NCBI GenBank assembly: GCA_030447545.1
Contig: JAUJOV010000001.1
Location: forward strand, 124,001 to 188,000
Direction: 5' to 3'
From: Sphingomicrobium sp.
Lineage (GTDB): Bacteria; Pseudomonadota; Alphaproteobacteria; Sphingomonadales; Sphingomonadaceae
DNA length: 64,000 bases
Part shown: in pieces, positions 31,409 to 40,029 of the stretch
How the letters are laid out: each line of letters opens with the position of its first letter
How positions within the stretch are numbered: the first letter of the stretch is position 1
Program-made: the position numbers and the translations under genes
The notes under the pieces: generated by a model
What the model was told of the DNA's origin: nothing
What the model saw: the letters and a program-made list of their open reading frames with translations, nothing else
The model's database searches: none

Positions 31409-32788
31409 TCAGGCGAGCAGGCGCAGCGGGTTTTCGATCAGATGCTTCATGTCCTGCAGGAAACTGGCCGCGTCCCAGCCGTCCACGACGCGATGGTCGC
31501 ACGACAGCGACAGGTTCATGCGTCTGCGCACCTCGATGTCGCCGTCCACCGGCACGACCTTGTCCTCGATCTTGTTGACCGCGATGATCGCGACCTGTGG
31601 GGGAGCGATCACTGGCGTGGAGGTGATGCCGCCCATCGGACCGAGGCTGGAGATGGTGATCGTGGGGCCCGTCAGCTCCTCGCGCGACGCCTTGCCGGTG
31701 CGCGCGGCTTCGGACAGGCGTGCGATCTCCGAGGCGAGCTCCCACACGGACCTGGCTTGAGCATCGCGCACGACCGGGACCATCAGGCCATTGGGCGTCT
31801 GCGCGGCGATGCCCATGTCCACCGATCCGTGGCGGGTGAGGCTCATCGCCTCGTCGTCGAACCTGGCGTTGAGCATCGGCCAGTCGCCGAGCGCGCGGCA
31901 CATCGCGGTGACCAGGAAGGGGAGCAAGGTCAGCTTGGGATTGTCGCCGCGGTCGCGGTTCATCATCGCGCGCGTCTCTTCGAGCGCGGTGACGTCGAAC
32001 TCCTCGACCAAAGTGAAGTGCGGAATTCGCCGGTTGGCCTCGGCCATGTTCTCGGCGATTTTCCGGCGCAGGCCGACGACCTTGATGACTTCGTCGTCAC
32101 GCCGGCGAGCGCCCGCGCGCGGAGCGACCCCGCCGCCCTGGTAGAGAAGGAAGGCGTCGAGGTCCGAGTGGCGCACGCGCCCGTCCTTCGACTTCACCTG
32201 AGCCAGGTCGATCCCGAGGTCGCGAGCACGGGCGCGCACTGCTGGTGAGGCGAGGACATGCGCTCGTGCCTGCTCCCCACCTTCGTTCGTCCTGAGCGAA
32301 GTCGAAGGGCGCGGCTCGGCCGCTGGTGCAGTCGGTCCTTCGACTTCGCCCCCGGATCGAGTCCGCGCGCTCCGTTCAGGACGAACGGCCGGCTCAGCGG
32401 CCTCTTCTGCCGTGCTCGGCAGCTGCTCTTCCATCGCGGGCGTGGGCGCGACGGCGCCGTCGGTCATCGCGACCGTGTCGGTGCGCTTGCCCTCGGCATT
32501 TGTCTCCTGGCCGTCCTGGTCGCTTGCCGGAAGCTCGGTTGCCGCGCCGTCGGTTTCGATCACGGCAAGCACCGAGCCGATCGGCACCTGGTCGCCGACC
32601 TCGCCCGCGAGCTCGACCACCTTGCCCGCTACCGGGGACTCCATTTCGACCGTGGCCTTGTCGGTCATCATGTCGGCGATCTGCTGGTCTTCCTCGACCC
32701 GCTCGCCGACCTTGATGTGCCAGGCGACGATCTCCGCCTCGGCAATTCCTTCGCCGATGTCGGGCAGCTTGAACTCGAACCGTGCCAT
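31409..32788 (-). CDS. bkdB: branched-chain 2-oxoacid dehydrogenase E2 (dihydrolipoamide acyltransferase)
   Basis: Lipoyl domain EEDQQIADMMTDKATVEMESPVAGKV; catalytic SLSCDHRVVDGWDAASFLQ. Confidence 0.9.
   Translation of the reverse strand: MARFEFKLPDIGEGIAEAEIVAWHIKVGERVEEDQQIADMMTDKATVEMESPVAGKVVELAGEVGDQVPIGSVLAVIETDGAATELPASDQDGQETNAEGKRTDTVAMTDGAVAPTPAMEEQLPSTAEEAAEPAVRPERSARTRSGGEVEGPTAPAAEPRPSTSLRTNEGGEQARAHVLASPAVRARARDLGIDLAQVKSKDGRVRHSDLDAFLLYQGGGVAPRAGARRRDDEVIKVVGLRRKIAENMAEANRRIPHFTLVEEFDVTALEETRAMMNRDRGDNPKLTLLPFLVTAMCRALGDWPMLNARFDDEAMSLTRHGSVDMGIAAQTPNGLMVPVVRDAQARSVWELASEIARLSEAARTGKASREELTGPTITISSLGPMGGITSTPVIAPPQVAIIAVNKIEDKVVPVDGDIEVRRRMNLSLSCDHRVVDGWDAASFLQDMKHLIENPLRLLA
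32283..32390. repeat. REP-like element inside the E2 coding sequence
   Basis: GTTCGTCCTGAGCGAAGTCGAAGGGC ... GTCCTTCGACTTCGC ... GTTCAGGACGAACGG, translated in frame as RPERSARTRSGGEVEGP..PSTSLRTNEGG. Confidence 0.85.
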
Positions 32789-33801
32789 CAGTCGCTCATC
32801 ACTTTCTCAAGGGCTCGCTTGAGCCGCTTGGGTCCCGGGAAATAGGCCCACTCGTAGGCGTGTGGATAGGGCGTGTCCCAGCCGGTGACTCGCTCGACCG
32901 GCGCTTCGAGGTGATAGAAGCAGCGCTCCTGAACGAGCGTCGCGAGCTCCGATGCGAAGCCGGAGGTGCGCGGCGCTTCCTGGACCACCAAGCAGCGGCC
33001 GGTCTTCTCGACCGAGCGCTGGATCGTGGCGATGTCGAGCGGCACGAGCGTCCTTAAGTCGATCACTTCTGCGTCGACTTCATTCTCCTCCACTGCCGCC
33101 AGCGCGACGTGGACCATCGTACCGTAGGCAAGCACGGTAAGGTCGGCGCCTTCGCGCACCACCGCGGCCTCGCCCAGCGGAACGCTGTAGTGACCGTCGG
33201 GGACCTCGCTCGCCGGATGCTTGGACCAGGGCTTGACCGGGCGGTCGTGGTGGCCGTCGAACGGGCCGTTGTAGATGCGCTTGGGCTCGAAGAAGATCAC
33301 CGGGTCCGGGTCCTCGATCGCGGCGATCAGCAGCCCCTTGGCGTCGCGCGGAGTCGAGGGGATGGCGACCTTGAGGCCGGCGATATGGGTGAACAGGCTT
33401 TCCGGGCTCTGGCTGTGCGTCTGACCCCCGAAGATTCCGCCGCCATAGGGTGAACGGATCACCATCGGCATCGTCCATTCGCCGGCGGTGCGATAGCGCA
33501 TCTTGGCCGCCTCGCTGACGATCTGGTCGTAGCCGGGGTAGATATAATCGGCGAACTGGATCTCGATCACGGGCTTGAGGCCATAGGCGGCCATTCCGAC
33601 CGCTGTGGCGACGATTCCGCCTTCGGTGATTGGAGCGTCGAAGCAGCGCTCCTTGCCGAACTCGCGCTGCAGGCCTTCGGTGACCCGGAAGACGCCCCCG
33701 AAATAGCCGACGTCCTCGCCGAACACGACCATGTCGGGATCGCGCGCCATCATCACCTTGTGCGCGCTGTTCAACGCCTGGATCATGTTCATCGCCGGCA
33801 T
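32788..33801 (-). CDS. bkdA2: branched-chain 2-oxoacid dehydrogenase E1 beta
   Basis: MIQALNSAHKVMMARDPDMVVFGEDVGYFGGVFRVTEGLQ...FDAPITEGGIVATAVGMA. Confidence 0.92.
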   Translation of the reverse strand: MPAMNMIQALNSAHKVMMARDPDMVVFGEDVGYFGGVFRVTEGLQREFGKERCFDAPITEGGIVATAVGMAAYGLKPVIEIQFADYIYPGYDQIVSEAAKMRYRTAGEWTMPMVIRSPYGGGIFGGQTHSQSPESLFTHIAGLKVAIPSTPRDAKGLLIAAIEDPDPVIFFEPKRIYNGPFDGHHDRPVKPWSKHPASEVPDGHYSVPLGEAAVVREGADLTVLAYGTMVHVALAAVEENEVDAEVIDLRTLVPLDIATIQRSVEKTGRCLVVQEAPRTSGFASELATLVQERCFYHLEAPVERVTGWDTPYPHAYEWAYFPGPKRLKRALEKVMSD

Positions 33802-35072
33802 CAGCCGCGGCCCTCGTCCACCGCGATGTCGCGCTGCTCGGCGAGGTGCCACGGGACTTGCTCGTAGACGTCCTCGAACATGCTCTCGATATTGTCCTTG
33901 CCCTGCTCGGACAGGATGCCCTGGCGCTCGGCTTCTTTCTGGGCGGAGCGAACCGCCGCGTCGCATTCGGAGCGCATCGCCTCGTGGCGCTCGTCGTCCC
34001 ATTCGCCCAACGCGGTCAGGTGGAGCTTCAGGCGCTCGACGGGGTCGCCGAGCGGCCAGGCCTTGGCTTCGTTGACCGGCCGGTACCCCGACGGGTCGTC
34101 GGACGTGGAATGGCCTTCCGCCCGATAGGTGAAGAACTCGATCAGCGTCGGGCCCATGTTCGAGCGCGCGCGGTCCGCGGCCCAGCGCACAGCGGCGTGC
34201 ACCGCAAGCGCGTCATTGCCGTCGACGCGGAAGGCCGGCATTCCATAGCCGACTGCGCGCTGCGCGAACGTCGCTTTCTCCGCTCCTGCAATGCCGGAGA
34301 AGCTCGAGATCGCCCATTGGTTGTTCACGACCGCAAGGATGACCGGCACGTCGTACACGGCCGCGAAGGTCATTGCGGCGTGGAAGTCGCCTTCCGCGGT
34401 CGCTCCGTCGCCGATCCAGCCCATGGCGATTCGGCTGTCGCCCTTGATCGCCGCGGCCATCGACCAGCCGACCGCCTGCGGGAATTGCGTCGCAAGGTTG
34501 CCGGAGATGGAGAAGAAGCCGTGCTCCCGATCCGAATACATGATCGGAAGCTGCCGGCCCTGGAGCTTGTCGCCCTTGTTCGAGTAGATCTGGCACATCA
34601 TGTCGACCAATGGATAGCCGCGCGCGATCAGGAGGCCCTGCTGGCGGTAGGTCGGGAAGTGCATGTCCTCGAAGTCGAGCGCGGCCGCGGCGGCTACGGC
34701 AATCGCCTCTTCGCCGAGGCACTTCATGTAGAAGCTGGTCTTCCCCTGGCGCTGAGCGCGGTACATGCGGTCGTCGAAGATGCGCACGGTGACCATGTCG
34801 CGCAGCATCTTCCTGAGCGTGTCTGGGGCGAGCTTCGGGTCCCACGGGCCGACTGCGCGATGCTCGTCGTCGAGCACGCGCACAAGCGTGGTTGTGAGCG
34901 GGTGAGTCTCGGCTGCGGCCGCAGCGATGTCGGGCCGCGGCGCGGATCCGGCGGCGGGAATGCTCTGAGCCGAAATATCCGGCTTTTGACGCTGCCGGAA
35001 CGGCGGCTCGGGCACGTGCAGCGCCAGCTTGGGCCGGTTGGGCTTCAGGCGCGAGGGGTCCCTGTCACTCAT
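33801..35072 (-). CDS. bkdA1: branched-chain 2-oxoacid dehydrogenase E1 alpha
   Basis: TSFYMKCLGEEAIAVAAAAAL...MGWIGDGATAEGDFHAAMTFAAVYDVPVILAVVNNQWAISSF...YRAEGHSTSDDPSGYRP. Confidence 0.92.
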   Translation of the reverse strand: MSDRDPSRLKPNRPKLALHVPEPPFRQRQKPDISAQSIPAAGSAPRPDIAAAAAETHPLTTTLVRVLDDEHRAVGPWDPKLAPDTLRKMLRDMVTVRIFDDRMYRAQRQGKTSFYMKCLGEEAIAVAAAAALDFEDMHFPTYRQQGLLIARGYPLVDMMCQIYSNKGDKLQGRQLPIMYSDREHGFFSISGNLATQFPQAVGWSMAAAIKGDSRIAMGWIGDGATAEGDFHAAMTFAAVYDVPVILAVVNNQWAISSFSGIAGAEKATFAQRAVGYGMPAFRVDGNDALAVHAAVRWAADRARSNMGPTLIEFFTYRAEGHSTSDDPSGYRPVNEAKAWPLGDPVERLKLHLTALGEWDDERHEAMRSECDAAVRSAQKEAERQGILSEQGKDNIESMFEDVYEQVPWHLAEQRDIAVDEGRG

Positions 35073-35173
35073 CTGCAATCGCTCATCCAAGGGCAGGCGC
35101 TTAGTGCCCGCCGCGAGGCTCGGCAACTGGCGCTGCGTTGACCGCCGCAGCGGCGCGAGGGTAGGGCGCGCGC

Positions 35174-35479
35174 ATGGCTGAAGACACTGACGCTCCCGAG
35201 CTTCCCGACCGGCTGTCGCTCGACCCGCGCAGCCCGCATTTCAACGAGGAGATCCTGAGCCGCGGCGTCGGGATCCGCTTCAACGGTCAGCAAAAGACCA
35301 ACGTCGAGGAATATTGCGTCTCGGAAGGGTGGATTCGCGTGGCCGCGGGCCGCAGCCGCGACCGCTACGGCAACCCGATGACTCTAAAGCTCAAGGGCCG
35401 CGTCGAGCCCTATTACGAACCGAGCCTTGGCTCCGGTCAGAAGCCGGAAGGCGAGCCGGGCGTCGCGTCCGAAGGGTAG
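35174..35479 (+). CDS. DUF3297-like protein
   Basis: LPDRLSLDPRSPHFNEEILSRGVGIRFNGQQKTNVEEYCVSEGWIRVAAGRSRDRYGNPMTLKLKGRVEPYY. Confidence 0.75.
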   Translation: MAEDTDAPELPDRLSLDPRSPHFNEEILSRGVGIRFNGQQKTNVEEYCVSEGWIRVAAGRSRDRYGNPMTLKLKGRVEPYYEPSLGSGQKPEGEPGVASEG

Positions 35480-35670
35480 GACGGATTGCGGCGCTGCCGC
35501 CGCTCCCACAGCTTCTTCGCTCCCCAGCCGAGGCCCAGCGCGAGGCCGAGCGGCCCAAGGCCACGCCGCGCGAGCGCGGCCGCGCCATAGCCGAGCATCG
35601 CGCCCTTGGCGCCGCTATGCCGTCCGGCGATCCGCTTGCCGATAAAGGCTCCAGCGAGCTTCCCGATCAT
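35437..35670 (-). CDS. small Gly/Ala-rich hypothetical protein
   Basis: MIGKLAGAFIGKRIAGRHSGAKGAMLGYGAAALARRGLGPLGLALGLGWGAKKLWERRQ. Confidence 0.55.
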   Translation of the reverse strand: MIGKLAGAFIGKRIAGRHSGAKGAMLGYGAAALARRGLGPLGLALGLGWGAKKLWERRQRRNPSYPSDATPGSPSGF

Positions 35671-35833
35671 GCCAAATCAACCTTTCTCAAGCTGCTTGCA
35701 TGGCTATCAAGGCGCAGCGGCCGCCGAAGGTTCCCACCAGGGTTGGGAAGTTTCGCCAACCTTAAGTGGCGAATCCCGCCACCGGCGCTGACGGCGGCTG
35801 CGTTCAAATGCATTTTTGGCGGTTTTGCGCGTT

Positions 35834-35849
35834 TGGCACGGCTCTTGAG
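35834..35849 (+). promoter_or_regulatory. sigma-54 -24/-12-like promoter TGGCACGGCTCTTGAG
   Basis: Matches TGGCACG-N4-TTG; the -12 GC is GA here; 60 bp upstream of a small ORF and pspC/pspB-like genes. Confidence 0.5.
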
Positions 35850-35908
35850 TATGTCCCTGGTGTCTGGCCCGCGATTGGCTGCGGAGCCTGAAAAAAGGGA
35901 GATTAAGA

Positions 35909-36040
35909 ATGTCCGGTCAGTCCAGGTTCGCCCCGCTCTTCGCCGCCGCCGCGGCGCTGCTGATGAGCTCGGCCGCCATCGGCGCAGCGGTCGGTCCGGC
36001 GCAGGCCGGCACGACCTCGGCTGTCGCCCGGATCGCCTGA
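35909..36040 (+). CDS. 43-aa small secreted/membrane peptide upstream of pspC-like gene
   Basis: MSGQSRFAPLFAAAAALLMSSAAIGAAVGPAQAGTTSAVARIA; preceded by AAAAAAGGGAGATTAAG; below the ORF-track length cutoff. Confidence 0.55.
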   Translation: MSGQSRFAPLFAAAAALLMSSAAIGAAVGPAQAGTTSAVARIA

Positions 36041-36065
36041 GCGCTTCAAACCAAGGGGAAGCAAA

Positions 36066-36461
36066 ATGGCCCGCAAGCAGTATCGCTATTCGCTGAACCG
36101 CCGCGACGCCAAGCTGGTCGGGGTCTGCTCGACACTCGGCGAAATGGTGGGAGTCGACCCGACCTTCCTCCGCATCGGCTTCGTCGCCGCCTTGTTCCTG
36201 ATCGGCTGGGAAGTCGCGTTGCTGACCTCTGTCGGGCTCGGCATCTATTTCACGGTCCAGCGCAAGCGCGCGCTGGACGGCCGCGCCCGGACGAGCGACT
36301 TCGACCGGATGGGTGAGGCGCCGAGCGTCCGTCCGTCTGTCCACGCGCTGCGCACCGAGCTCGACCCCACCGACCGCCGGCTGATGGCGATCGACCATCA
36401 TCTCAACTCGACCAACGACGAGCTGGCGCGCGAGACCGAAGCGCTCCGGGAGGAAAAGTGA
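36066..36461 (+). CDS. pspC: PspC domain protein
   Basis: YRYSLNRRDAKLVGVCSTLGEMVGVDPTFLRIGFVAALFLIGWEVALLTSVGLGIYFTV. Confidence 0.85.
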   Translation: MARKQYRYSLNRRDAKLVGVCSTLGEMVGVDPTFLRIGFVAALFLIGWEVALLTSVGLGIYFTVQRKRALDGRARTSDFDRMGEAPSVRPSVHALRTELDPTDRRLMAIDHHLNSTNDELARETEALREEK

Positions 36462-36691
36462 TGGAACCGCTGACGATGGTCTTGCTCGCAGGAGGTCTCT
36501 TCGGGGGGCTCGGCGCGGCAAGCTGGGCGGGGCTCAAGGCCTGGCAGGGCTGGCTCGAGCTCAAGCGCTTCGAGCTCACACATGCGAGCCCCGACCGCAC
36601 CCTGCCGCCTGCCGGCAACCGGATCGAGCTCGCCGATCTTCGCGAACGGGTGCGCAAGCTCGAAGCCATCGCCGCAGGTATCGACCTTTAA
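36461..36691 (+). CDS. PspB-like small membrane protein
   Basis: MEPLTMVLLAGGLFGGLGAASWAGLKAWQGWLELKRFELTHA...LADLRERVRKLEAIAAGI, overlaps pspC end. Confidence 0.5.
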   Translation: MEPLTMVLLAGGLFGGLGAASWAGLKAWQGWLELKRFELTHASPDRTLPPAGNRIELADLRERVRKLEAIAAGIDL

Positions 36692-36826
36692 AAGGAACGG
36701 CACCGCCTCCCCAGGTGCCTTCCCGCTCGAGGCGGCCGGACTGCCCCAGTCCGCCGCCTCTTTTTCCTCGCTTGTTCAAAGGAGTGCATTCAAGCGCGGT
36801 TCAGCGCAGGCCGCGGCTATGCGGCT

Positions 36827-36838
36827 TGTTACGTAATA
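36827..36838. promoter_or_regulatory. near-palindrome TGTTACGTAATA (Zur-box-like)
   Basis: Core TTACGTAA palindrome about 55 bp upstream of the TonB receptor GTG start. Confidence 0.35.
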
Positions 36839-36891
36839 ATGTCTCGGCTAATTCGCCGCGCGCCTTTTTTCAAAGTGAGCTCTGGATCCTC

Positions 36892-39090
36892 GTGAAGATC
36901 ATTGCCGCCTTTCTTGCGTCCGCAGCACTTGGTGCTTCGCCGGCCCTTGCGCAGCAGACTAATCAGCCCGACCCGGAGGATCAGCAGCAGGAGGCGGCGC
37001 AGCCGCAGCCCGCCGCCCAGGAGCCTCCGGCGCACGAAGGCCACGAGCATCACGAAGAGGCGCCGGAAATCGTCGTGACCGGCGTGAGGCAGCTGGACAT
37101 CCTTGCCGGCACCTCGGTCTTGTCCGGCGAGGAGCTTCAGCGCGACGTCCGCGGGCAGATCGGCGAGACCCTGACGCGCCTGCCGGGCGTGTCGGCGACA
37201 TCCTTTAGCCCCGGCGCCTCGCGGCCCGTGCTGCGCGGCTTCCAGGGCGAGCGCGTCCGAGTGCTAACCGATGGCATCGGCTCGATCGACGTGTCGAGCA
37301 CGTCGGCGGACCATGCGGTGACGATCGACCCGCTCACTGCCGAGCGGGTCGAAGTGCTCCACGGGCCGGCTGTGCTGCTGTTCGGCAGCCAGGCGATCGG
37401 CGGCGCGGTCACTGTCATCGACCGGCGCATCCCGCGCTCCGTCCCCGAGGAGGGCGTTCACGGTGATGTGCTCGGCGTCCTGGGCTCGGCCGCCGAGGAA
37501 CGCTCGATCGGCGGAGCCTTCGATTTCGCGCTCGGCAGCGGGTTTGTCGCCCATGTCGACGGCACCCTGCGCAAGAGCGACGACCTTCGCACCGGCGGGT
37601 TCGTGCTTTCGCCCGAGCTTCGCGAGGAGCAGTTCGAGATTGCCGAGGAGGAGCTCGAGGAGGGCCACCCCGACGAGGCGGCCGAAGCGCTCGAGCTTGC
37701 CAATCTGCGCGGCGAGATCCCCAACAGCGCGACCGAGCAGCAGACCGTCGGCATCGGCCTCGCGCTGATCCGCGACAGCTTCAACATCGGCGGGTCGATC
37801 AGCCGCTTCGAAAGCAACTACGGCGTGCCTTCGCGGCCCGGTGCGGGGCACGGGCACCACGAGGAAGAGGGCGTTGAAGAAAGCGACGGCGGCGAGGACA
37901 AAGAGGAGGAGCACGGCGAGGCGCCGGTCACGATCGACCTCAAGCAGACCCGTTACGACCTTCGCGGCGGATATGAATTCGGCTCGGGCTTCTTCGAAAG
38001 CGCGCGCCTGCGCATGGGCGCGGCCAATTACGAGCACACCGAGTTCGAGGGCGAGGAAGTCGGCACCGTGTTCAAGTCGGACGGCGTCGAAGGGCGGCTC
38101 GAGTTCGCGCAGCGCGAGCAGGGCGGCTGGACCGGCGCGAGCGGAGTTCAGTATTTCACGCGCGACTTCGCGGCGATCGGCCCGGAGGCGTTCGTTCCGC
38201 CCAACGAAAGCCGGCAACTCGGCCTCTTCACGCTTCAGGAGATAGACCTCGGACGCGTCGGGCTCGAGGCCGCCGCGCGTTACGAGCGCAGCAGGGCCGA
38301 GGCGCACACGCTCGGGCTTGAGCGCACCTTCAATGCCTTTTCGGCCGCCCTTGGCGCATCGTACGAAGTGGATCCGCGAGTCCGCGTCGGGCTCAACCTG
38401 TCGCGCAGCGAGCGCGCGCCTGCGGCCGAGGAGCTGTTCGCCAACGGCCCGCACATCGCCACGCAGGCCTTCGAGATCGGCGACCCCAATCTCGATACCG
38501 AAAAGAGCATCGGCGCCGAGGCCTACGTACGCGTCGAGAAAACCGGCTTCGAGTTCAATGTGACCGGCTTCGCCAACCGCTTCAACGACTTCATCTACCA
38601 GGAAGAAACCGGCTTCGAGGAAGACGAGCTGCCGGTGTTCCAGCACCGGCAGGCGGACGCGACCTTCTACGGCTTCGAAGCGGAAGCTTCCGCGCGGCTG
38701 TTCGAGGCGGGCGGGTTCCGCTTCGTTGCCGACGCCGTCGCGGACTATGTACGCGCGACGATCAAGGGCGGCGGCCCCGTGCCGCGCATCCCGCCGCTGC
38801 GGCTGCTCGGCGGACTCGAGGCGCAGTCGGACCAAGTCGACGGCCGCGTCGAGGTCGAGTGGGTGAATGAGCAGGACCGCGTCGCCGAGTTCGAGAACCC
38901 GACCGACGGCTTCACCTTGTTCAACGCTTCGCTCGCGTGGCGGCCGTGGGGCAAGGCGCGCGAAGCCAGCCTGGTGCTGAGCGCGAACAACATCTTCGAT
39001 GTCGAAGCGCGTCGGCACGCCTCGTTCACCAAGGACTTCGTGCCGCTGGGCGGCCGCGACATCCGCCTCAGCGCCCGTTTCGGCTTCTAG
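36892..39090 (+). CDS. TonB-dependent receptor with His/Glu-rich segments, putative zinc (ZnuD-like) receptor
   Basis: GTG start VKIIAAFLASAALGASPALAQ; plug LTRLPGVSATSFSPGASRPVLRGFQGERVRVLTDGIGSIDVSSTSADHAVTIDPLTAERVEVLHGPAVLLFGSQAIGGAVTVID; HEGHEHHEE and GHGHHEEEGVEE segments. Confidence 0.85.
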   Translation: MKIIAAFLASAALGASPALAQQTNQPDPEDQQQEAAQPQPAAQEPPAHEGHEHHEEAPEIVVTGVRQLDILAGTSVLSGEELQRDVRGQIGETLTRLPGVSATSFSPGASRPVLRGFQGERVRVLTDGIGSIDVSSTSADHAVTIDPLTAERVEVLHGPAVLLFGSQAIGGAVTVIDRRIPRSVPEEGVHGDVLGVLGSAAEERSIGGAFDFALGSGFVAHVDGTLRKSDDLRTGGFVLSPELREEQFEIAEEELEEGHPDEAAEALELANLRGEIPNSATEQQTVGIGLALIRDSFNIGGSISRFESNYGVPSRPGAGHGHHEEEGVEESDGGEDKEEEHGEAPVTIDLKQTRYDLRGGYEFGSGFFESARLRMGAANYEHTEFEGEEVGTVFKSDGVEGRLEFAQREQGGWTGASGVQYFTRDFAAIGPEAFVPPNESRQLGLFTLQEIDLGRVGLEAAARYERSRAEAHTLGLERTFNAFSAALGASYEVDPRVRVGLNLSRSERAPAAEELFANGPHIATQAFEIGDPNLDTEKSIGAEAYVRVEKTGFEFNVTGFANRFNDFIYQEETGFEEDELPVFQHRQADATFYGFEAEASARLFEAGGFRFVADAVADYVRATIKGGGPVPRIPPLRLLGGLEAQSDQVDGRVEVEWVNEQDRVAEFENPTDGFTLFNASLAWRPWGKAREASLVLSANNIFDVEARRHASFTKDFVPLGGRDIRLSARFGF

Positions 39091-39140
39091 CCAGCCCTCT
39101 GCTTGTGTCCGGCCGGGCCGACGCCTAGTCCGACCCGGCT

Positions 39141-40028
39141 ATGGACGTCCACGGCCATTTGCACGTCGGGACGCGAAACTTCGACCGCGTGTTCGCGATC
39201 GGCATCCTGCTCAACCTCGGCTTCGTGATCGTCGAGGCGGTGTTCGGCTTCATTGCCAATTCGGTCGCGCTGATGGCGGACGCGGGCCACAACCTGTCCG
39301 ACGTGCTCGGGCTGATCGTCGCCTGGGCGGGAGCGGTGATGGCTCGTCGGGAGGCGTCGCGGCGCTTCACTTACGGGCTGAAGAAGGCGTCGATCCTCGC
39401 CGCGCTGATCAATTCGCTGTTCCTGCTGGTGGCCGTCGGCGCGATCGGGGCGGAAGCGGTCCGCCGGCTGTTCGACCCGTCGAGCACTCAAGGCACGCTT
39501 GTCATCATCGTCGCCGCGGCGGGCATTGCAGTGAACGGCTTCACCGCCTTTCTCTTCTCGCGCGGCAGCCGCGACGACATCAACATCCGCGGCGCCTTCC
39601 TCCACATGAGCGCGGACGCGGCCGTCTCGGCCGCCGTGGTGTTCGCCGGGCTGGTGATCCTGCTGACCGGGCAGATGTGGGTCGATCCGGTCATGAGCCT
39701 CGCGGTTGCAATCGTCATCCTGTGGAGCAGCTTCGGCCTGCTCAAGGAATCGGTGTGGATGTCGCTTGCCGGGGTGCCGTCGGGCATTGTCATCGACGAG
39801 GTCGAGACGGCGCTTGCCGAGCTCGACGGAGTGGCCGCGGTGCACGACCTCCACGTCTGGCCGCTGAGCACGACCGAAAATGCGCTGACCGCACATCTGG
39901 TCGTTCCCGATCACGATTCATCCGACGGGCTGTTGCGCTCGGCCTGTGCGATGCTTCATGGCCGCTTCGGAATCGGCCACTCGACCATCCAGATCGAGCG
40001 GGAGCACCAGGGCAACGCGCACTGCTGA
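39141..40028 (+). CDS. cation diffusion facilitator (CzcD/ZitB-like) exporter
   Basis: VEAVFGFIANSVALMADAGHNLSDVLGLIVAW...INIRGAFLHMSADAAVSAAVVFAG...VHDLHVWPLSTTENALTAHLVV. Confidence 0.92.
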   Translation: MDVHGHLHVGTRNFDRVFAIGILLNLGFVIVEAVFGFIANSVALMADAGHNLSDVLGLIVAWAGAVMARREASRRFTYGLKKASILAALINSLFLLVAVGAIGAEAVRRLFDPSSTQGTLVIIVAAAGIAVNGFTAFLFSRGSRDDINIRGAFLHMSADAAVSAAVVFAGLVILLTGQMWVDPVMSLAVAIVILWSSFGLLKESVWMSLAGVPSGIVIDEVETALAELDGVAAVHDLHVWPLSTTENALTAHLVVPDHDSSDGLLRSACAMLHGRFGIGHSTIQIEREHQGNAHC

Positions 40029-40029
40029 C

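Noticed and set aside
37264-39018. 584-aa antisense ORF opposite the second TonB receptor
   Set aside because: Mirror of a strongly coding + strand frame; no domain resemblance.
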